Shown here: piece by piece, positions 16,861-20,537 of the stretch
Layout: the number at the start of each line of letters is the position of its first letter
Numbering within the stretch: the first letter of the stretch is position 1
NCBI GenBank assembly: GCA_964523675.1
Contig: CAZFZT010000065.1
Location: 1-20,537, forward strand
DNA: 20,537 bases
Direction: 5' to 3'
Source: CAZFZT01 sp964523675
GTDB lineage: Bacteria > Planctomycetota > Phycisphaerae > Phycisphaerales > SM1A02
Notes under the pieces: model-generated
Databases searched by the model: none
What the model was told of the DNA's origin: nothing
The model's input: the letters and a program-made list of their open reading frames with translations, nothing else
Made by a program: the position numbers and the translations under genes

Positions 16861-17580
16861 TCACACAATACGAGGTGCCGATGAAGGCGGTTGCTCCGGA
16901 GCAGCGAGTAGAACAGCTGCTGCGAGTGGCATGAGAGCCAGCATTGATCGGCTGGTCGGCGTCAGGTCCGAGAAGGAAGCGACGGCGTCAAGCGGTTCCC
17001 ACTGGGCACACTCGTATTCAAGCGAGTTAGCGATTTGCTGGGGGAGGGGCTGCCCGCAATAGATGACGTCCCATGTCCGGGGTTTCGGATCATAGAGAAT
17101 GGCCAGGGGAATAGGTGGCTTTGCCAATCTCAACCCAGCTTCTTCTGCCAGCTCCCGTTCGAGGGCTTTCGATGGATCGACGTTCGGCTCTACGAGCCCA
17201 CCAGGTACGAACTCGCGCCGGCCGGAGTACCACCTCACCTGCTGAGATCGCTTGCCGAGAAGCACCCCGTCCTCATGGAGGATCAATCCCTTCACGCCGA
17301 GCGGCCTGATGCCCAGATCGAAGGAATCATCCTGCACGGCGTAGTAGCGGTAGGCGCAGTCGATGGTGTGAATCGTGGCGCCGCCATGGCCGTTTCGGTG
17401 AACGCCCAGCACGTGGAGGATGCGCCCATCGAAGCGAGCCGACTTCTTCTCGCACAACGTCGCCCACCGCCGCCGAACCTCATCCCGCCCGCGTTCATCC
17501 AGCCGGGGCACGAAGACGCCTTCCTGTGTATGGATGACCGGCGCTCGCCTCAGACGAATTGTCCGCAAAAACTCATGCAT
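16861..17580 (-). CDS. Nudix hydrolase
   Basis: This 239-residue protein contains a Nudix fold, which hydrolyses nucleoside diphosphates linked to another group. The Nudix box starts with GGLVEPN at 127-133 and ends with ERELAEEAGL at 141-150. The metal-binding REUXEEXGU half is intact (Arg142, Glu143, Glu146, Glu147, Gly149). The first Glu of the GX5E half is replaced by Val134. The strand LGVKGLILHEDGVLLGKRS before it is typical of the fold. The first 90 residues are an N-terminal domain with several His and Cys residues that I do not recognise. The C-terminus is hydrophobic and Pro-rich. The substrate cannot be predicted. It is divergent from dinG and 145 bp upstream of gspE on the same strand; co-transcription with gspE is possible but not shown. 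Confidence 0.85.
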   Translation of the reverse strand: MHEFLRTIRLRRAPVIHTQEGVFVPRLDERGRDEVRRRWATLCEKKSARFDGRILHVLGVHRNGHGGATIHTIDCAYRYYAVQDDSFDLGIRPLGVKGLILHEDGVLLGKRSQQVRWYSGRREFVPGGLVEPNVDPSKALERELAEEAGLRLAKPPIPLAILYDPKPRTWDVIYCGQPLPQQIANSLEYECAQWEPLDAVASFSDLTPTSRSMLALMPLAAAVLLAAPEQPPSSAPRIV

Positions 17581-17660
17581 CGCAGCAGTGAACTGTAACA
17601 GACCCGCCGCGCCTCGCCGCTCAGTGTGCCAACATCCACCGAACGACGTTCAGCAGAACA

Positions 17661-17666
17661 TACAAT
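17661..17666 (+). promoter_or_regulatory. Candidate -10 element of dinG
   Basis: TACAAT matches the -10 consensus at five of six positions and ends 7 bases before the ATG at 17674. There is no convincing -35 and no Shine-Dalgarno, so transcription from this site would give a leaderless or nearly leaderless mRNA. Confidence 0.3.
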
Positions 17667-17673
17667 TGACCAC

Positions 17674-20259
17674 ATGTCGATCGACCTCGACACACTCCTT
17701 GCGCCGGGTGGCGCGATCGCCCGGCGACTTCCCGGATTTGAATCAAGACCACAGCAACAGGAGATGGCGGCTGCCGTCGAGCATGCGCTGGCGAAGAAAT
17801 CCCGCCTGATGGTCGAGGCAGGAACAGGTGTCGGCAAGTCATTCGCCTATCTCATTCCGGCCATCAAGCGCATCATTGAGAACGATGAGCGCATCGTGGT
17901 CGTGACGAACACGATCAATCTTCAAGAACAATTGATCGAGAAAGACATCCCGCTCCTTAACGCGGTGATCCCTGATGAGTTTAGCGCTGTGCTCGTCAAG
18001 GGCCGCGGCAACTATCTCTCGCTTCGCCGGCTGAAGCTTGCCAGCGAGCGGCAGCATCGGCTCTTTGTCGATGAAGAAGCGCGGCATACGCTGTATGCGC
18101 TCGAAGAGTGGGCATATCAGACGCGGGATGGCTCTCTCGCTACGCTGCCGCAACTCAAGCGGCCGGAGGTGTGGGACTACGCCCAATCCGATGCGCATAA
18201 CTGCATGGGCAAGAAGTGTCCGGAGTACAAGAAGTGCTTCTATCAGACGGCCCGGCGGCGCATGGAGAACGGCGACCTGCTCGTGTGCAATCACGCGCTG
18301 TTCTTCTCCGACCTCGCGCTTCGCATGCAAGGCGCCGGCTTCCTGCCCAAGTATGACCATGTCATTCTCGATGAAGCCCATAGCGCGGAGGATGTCGCTG
18401 CGGATCACTTCGGGCTTTCGCTTTCTGAAGGTCGCGTTGCGCATCTGTTGCGACTGCTCTACGATGCCCGGCGTCACAAGGGATTTCTTGCGACGCTCAA
18501 ACTCAAGGACGGCTCGACGGATCTCATTGACAAGGCGATCAATCAAGCGATTGAGTGTCGCGATGCGAGCGATCGGATCTTCGCGGATCTTCAGTATTGG
18601 CAGCGCTCCAAAGGCGCGGGCAACGGCAGAATCCATCAGCCGAAGATCGTCGAGAACTGCATCACCGGCCCGATGCGCGATCTCGCCAATCTGCTGCGAC
18701 TGCTCAAGGCCAGGGTGACTTCGGAAGCAGACGAATATGAATTGGTCAGTTACGCGCAGCGAGCGGTCGATATCGCCAGCCATGCTGAGATGTTGCTCGA
18801 GCAGCAGATTGGCGGCTGTGTGTATTTTCTGGAAGGGGCTGGTTCGCAGGAGAGCGCTCGCGCATCGTCTCGTCGCCGGCCCCGCATCTCGCTGCGCGCG
18901 GTGACGGTTGAAGTTGCGCCGGTGCTCCGCGAGCATCTCTTTGAACAGGACATCGGCGTCGTGCTCACCTCAGCGACGCTCGCCACAGCGGAGAACAACT
19001 TCAACCATGTCGCATCGCGTCTTGGATGTGAAGGCGCGCAGACGCTTCAACTCGGTTCACCCTTTGACTACGCGCAGCAGATGGAGTTCATCATCGACGC
19101 CCAGATGCCCGAGCCGAATCATCCGCAGTATGTGGATGAGCTCATGCCGCGTATCGAGAAGCACATCCGCGCGACCGACGGCGGCGCGTTCGTACTGTTC
19201 ACCAGTTTCGCGATGCTGAACAAAGTGGCTGAGCGGTTGAAGGGCACTCTCAACGGTGGCACAGGCGTCTCGCCTGTGCGAAACATCGGTTTCCAAGGCG
19301 TACCAGCAGAACTGACAAGGCGGCGAAGGTCGCTGCCTCATTGGGAGATCGGCGGCGGCACCTACTTTGTAACGTTTCGGCTGAAGAACAGTGAACTCAA
19401 TAGCGCGGAACGGAAGATTGTCGCCGACGCCTGCGCCCATTGGCACGGGAAGCGCATGCATCTGCACCTTGCAGTTGTGATGCCCGATCATGTTCACTTG
19501 CTCTTGTCGCCGCTTGAGAAGGAGCGAAGCGACGCAGGTGAGCCAATCTGGTTCTCACTCTCTGAGTTGATGCACAGCATCAAGGGCTTTACGTCGCATG
19601 AGATATTGACATCGCGTGGCGCGTCCGGTCCATTGTGGCAGGAAGAATCGTGGGATCGCATCGTGCGCGATGAGGAAGAATTTTTTGAGAAGTTTCAATT
19701 CATGCTCAACAATCCGGTGAAGGCGGGATTGGTGGAGGCACCGGAGGAGTATGCGTTTATTGTCCGCCCGGAGGGTTTTGAGATTCACACAGGCGAGACG
19801 CCTGTGCCACCGTTTGGGGCAAATGTGTCGCAGGCCGAGGACTTCCCCATCCTTGTTCACGGGGCCGATGGACCGCCCGGCCTGCTGCTCAAGCGGTTCC
19901 GCGAGAATGAGCGTTCGGTCCTTCTTGGCACAGCGTCATTCTGGCAGGGGGTGGATGTGCGCGGCCAGGGGCTACGCAACGTCATCATCACGCGTTTGCC
20001 GTTCGAGGTGCCCGACCTCCCGGTTGTCGAAGCGCGGCACGAGCGAATCAAACAGCGCGGCGGCAATCCGTTTATGGAAGATTCCCTCCCCAAGGCGGTG
20101 CTGCGGTTCAAACAGGGCGTCGGCCGGCTCATTCGATCCAAGGCCGACCACGGCCGGGTCGTCGTGCTCGATCCACGCATCATCACCAAACGCTACGGCC
20201 GTCTGTTTCTCGATGCGCTGCCTCAAGGTGTTGAGGTCGAGGCGGCGACCACCATGTGA
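17674..20259 (+). CDS. dinG: DinG-family superfamily 2 helicase with an in-frame RAYT insertion
   Basis: The ATG at 17674 gives 861 residues; a GTG 48 bases upstream is possible but less likely. DinG-type XPD-like helicases unwind DNA 5' to 3' in repair and at R-loops. Seen here: Walker A EAGTGVGKS (48-56), motif II DEAH (233-236), LTSATL (431-436), LFTSF (508-512), motif V FWQGVDVRGQGLRNVIITRLPF (756-777, interrupted here only by the listing) and motif VI QGVGRLIRS (814-822). The Fe-S region has C177-x4-C182-x5-C188, the spacing of the last three ligands in E. coli DinG, but the first ligand position (GRGNYLS) is Ser116; Cys205 is nearby. Residues 527-714 are a foreign REP-bounded Y1 transposase inserted between LFTSF and motif V. 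Without it the helicase would be about 670 residues, normal for the family. The frame is open throughout. Confidence 0.9.
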   Translation: MSIDLDTLLAPGGAIARRLPGFESRPQQQEMAAAVEHALAKKSRLMVEAGTGVGKSFAYLIPAIKRIIENDERIVVVTNTINLQEQLIEKDIPLLNAVIPDEFSAVLVKGRGNYLSLRRLKLASERQHRLFVDEEARHTLYALEEWAYQTRDGSLATLPQLKRPEVWDYAQSDAHNCMGKKCPEYKKCFYQTARRRMENGDLLVCNHALFFSDLALRMQGAGFLPKYDHVILDEAHSAEDVAADHFGLSLSEGRVAHLLRLLYDARRHKGFLATLKLKDGSTDLIDKAINQAIECRDASDRIFADLQYWQRSKGAGNGRIHQPKIVENCITGPMRDLANLLRLLKARVTSEADEYELVSYAQRAVDIASHAEMLLEQQIGGCVYFLEGAGSQESARASSRRRPRISLRAVTVEVAPVLREHLFEQDIGVVLTSATLATAENNFNHVASRLGCEGAQTLQLGSPFDYAQQMEFIIDAQMPEPNHPQYVDELMPRIEKHIRATDGGAFVLFTSFAMLNKVAERLKGTLNGGTGVSPVRNIGFQGVPAELTRRRRSLPHWEIGGGTYFVTFRLKNSELNSAERKIVADACAHWHGKRMHLHLAVVMPDHVHLLLSPLEKERSDAGEPIWFSLSELMHSIKGFTSHEILTSRGASGPLWQEESWDRIVRDEEEFFEKFQFMLNNPVKAGLVEAPEEYAFIVRPEGFEIHTGETPVPPFGANVSQAEDFPILVHGADGPPGLLLKRFRENERSVLLGTASFWQGVDVRGQGLRNVIITRLPFEVPDLPVVEARHERIKQRGGNPFMEDSLPKAVLRFKQGVGRLIRSKADHGRVVVLDPRIITKRYGRLFLDALPQGVEVEAATTM
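19252..19278 (+). repeat. Left REP end of the RAYT unit
   Basis: This 27-base segment is the perfect inverse complement of 19788-19814. It contains the palindrome CACAGGCGTCTCGCCTGTG (19260-19278; 8-bp arms, TCT loop; the stem extends to 9 bp with the flanking G and C). GGTG stands directly 5' of the hairpin, the position where E. coli REPs have their conserved GTAG. In the dinG frame it encodes NGGTGVSPV. Confidence 0.92.
19788..19814 (-). repeat. Right REP end of the RAYT unit
   Basis: This is the inverted, perfectly matching partner of 19252-19278, with the palindrome at 19788-19806 (AGA loop on the plus strand). In the dinG frame it encodes HTGETPVPP. After it the helicase reading resumes with FGANVSQAEDFPILVHG. 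Confidence 0.92.
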
Positions 20260-20411
20260 ACCCACGACCATGGGTCGCAGGTCAAGCGGTTGCTTATGGC
20301 TTCACCGTTCTCCTCGGCCGCACTCGGGCAGAATCCTCATTCACCACCATATGAGCGCACACTCAGATCGGTTATGATGCCGCGTTCTCCTCGAAACGCC
20401 CAGGGAACCAC

Positions 20412-20537
20412 ATGCTCGGCAAAGTCTTCAAGGCATACGACATCCGCGCGACCTATCCGAAGCCGCTCAACGAGAAACTGGCGTGGCAGATCGGGTACGG
20501 CACCGCTCAATATCTCGTCGAAGAAGCATCCAACGCA
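20412..20537 (+). CDS. Phosphomannomutase/phosphoglucomutase family, N-terminal fragment cut by the window edge
   Basis: The first 42 codons begin MLGKVFKAYDIRATYPKPL, which matches the N-terminal strand of alpha-D-phosphohexomutases (AlgC/ManB type), where FKAYDIRG is standard; here the Gly is Ala. AGGGA lies about six bases before the ATG, supporting the start. TATGAT at 20373-20378 could be a -10 element, without a good -35. The enzyme interconverts hexose 1- and 6-phosphates for polysaccharide precursors. The catalytic serine loop lies beyond the window, so substrate preference cannot be judged. Confidence 0.8.
   Translation, partial: MLGKVFKAYDIRATYPKPLNEKLAWQIGYGTAQYLVEEASNA

Larger units (their letters stand above)
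19252..19815 (+). mobile_element. REP-associated tyrosine transposase (RAYT) unit nested in frame inside dinG
   Basis: The unit comprises two inverted REP palindromes and a Y1/HUH transposase domain of about 160 residues. RAYT features are LPHWEIGGGTYFVTFRL near the start, the HUH-like motif MPDHVHLLL (His606 and His608 in DinG numbering), WQEESWDRIVRDEEEF, and FMLNNPVKAGLV at the end. The nucleophilic Tyr expected before MLNNP (Tyr115 in E. coli TnpA-REP) is Phe676, codon TTC at 19699-19701. RAYTs are thought to mobilise or maintain REP elements. There is no ATG of its own before residue 595, after the domain has begun; the only upstream candidate is a GTG inside the left REP. Expression therefore probably depends on dinG. 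Length to the PPF codon is 188 codons, a multiple of three. Confidence 0.9.

Noticed and set aside
17626..17673. GTG start of dinG at 17626
   Set aside because: The 16 added residues are not like DinG N-termini and have no ribosome binding site; the ATG at 17674 begins MSIDLDTLLAPGG, which fits the family better.
17839..18936. 365-residue open frame on the minus strand within dinG
   Set aside because: It is fully antisense to conserved helicase motifs, has no recognisable domain, and is explained by the GC-rich codon bias of dinG.
19252..19815. Intein inside DinG
   Set aside because: There is no Cys/Ser/Thr at the first residue with the usual block A, no HN at the C-terminal junction and no LAGLIDADG or HNH motif. 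The inserted sequence is a Y1 transposase bounded by REP palindromes, so protein splicing is not expected.
20260..20290. Terminator after dinG
   Set aside because: Only a 5-bp stem (ACCCA and TGGGT) without a T-run is seen, too weak to call.

Overview
The window looks like part of a planctomycete chromosome, probably of the Phycisphaerae type. This is inferred from moderately high GC, a type II secretion (T2SS)-like pseudopilin operon whose products are unusually long, short octamer and heptamer DNA repeats that run into gene starts, and a REP palindrome whose translation gives the peptides GGTGVSPV and TGETPVPP, which I recall as common in planctomycete proteins. No marker gene fixes the taxonomy.

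Layout. Positions 1-162 hold nothing I can name. At 163-1083 (+) is an RpoD-family sigma factor without region 1.1. It converges on a long minus-strand operon that runs from 16715 down to 1274 and ends at a good intrinsic terminator (1170-1216). In order of transcription the operon is gspE (ATPase), gspF (inner-membrane platform), two GspG-like pseudopilins, a GspH-like, a GspI/PilV-like and a GspJ-like pseudopilin, and a 2044-residue GspK-like protein. This is the classical E-F-G-H-I-J-K order with GspG doubled. The four junctions from the first GspG-like gene to the GspJ-like gene are ATGA or TAATG overlaps, so translation is probably coupled. The secretin, GspC/L/M and the prepilin peptidase are not in the window.

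Upstream of gspE is a Nudix hydrolase gene (16861-17580, minus). It is divergent from a DinG-family helicase gene (17674-20259, plus). The helicase gene is the most remarkable object here. A complete REP-associated Y1 transposase (RAYT) unit, bounded by a 27-bp perfect inverted repeat of REP palindromes (19252-19278 and 19788-19814), sits inside it in frame, between the LFTSF motif and helicase motifs V and VI. The frame stays open through both REP ends and the transposase, so the predicted product is a helicase with a nested HUH domain. The RAYT keeps its HxH motif but has Phe where the family has its nucleophilic Tyr. The helicase also has Ser at the first of its four expected Fe-S cysteine positions. 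The window ends in the first 42 codons of a phosphohexomutase gene (20412-20537, plus).

Repeats form a second theme. There is a REP-like palindrome in two intergenic spaces (1097-1116 and 7446-7467), an octamer tandem repeat in the first codons of two pseudopilin genes (9284-9319 and 10619-10654), and a heptamer tandem repeat upstream of the first GspG-like gene (13475-13509). No rRNA, tRNA, CRISPR or riboswitch was recognised, and no gene-free stretch exceeds 300 bases.
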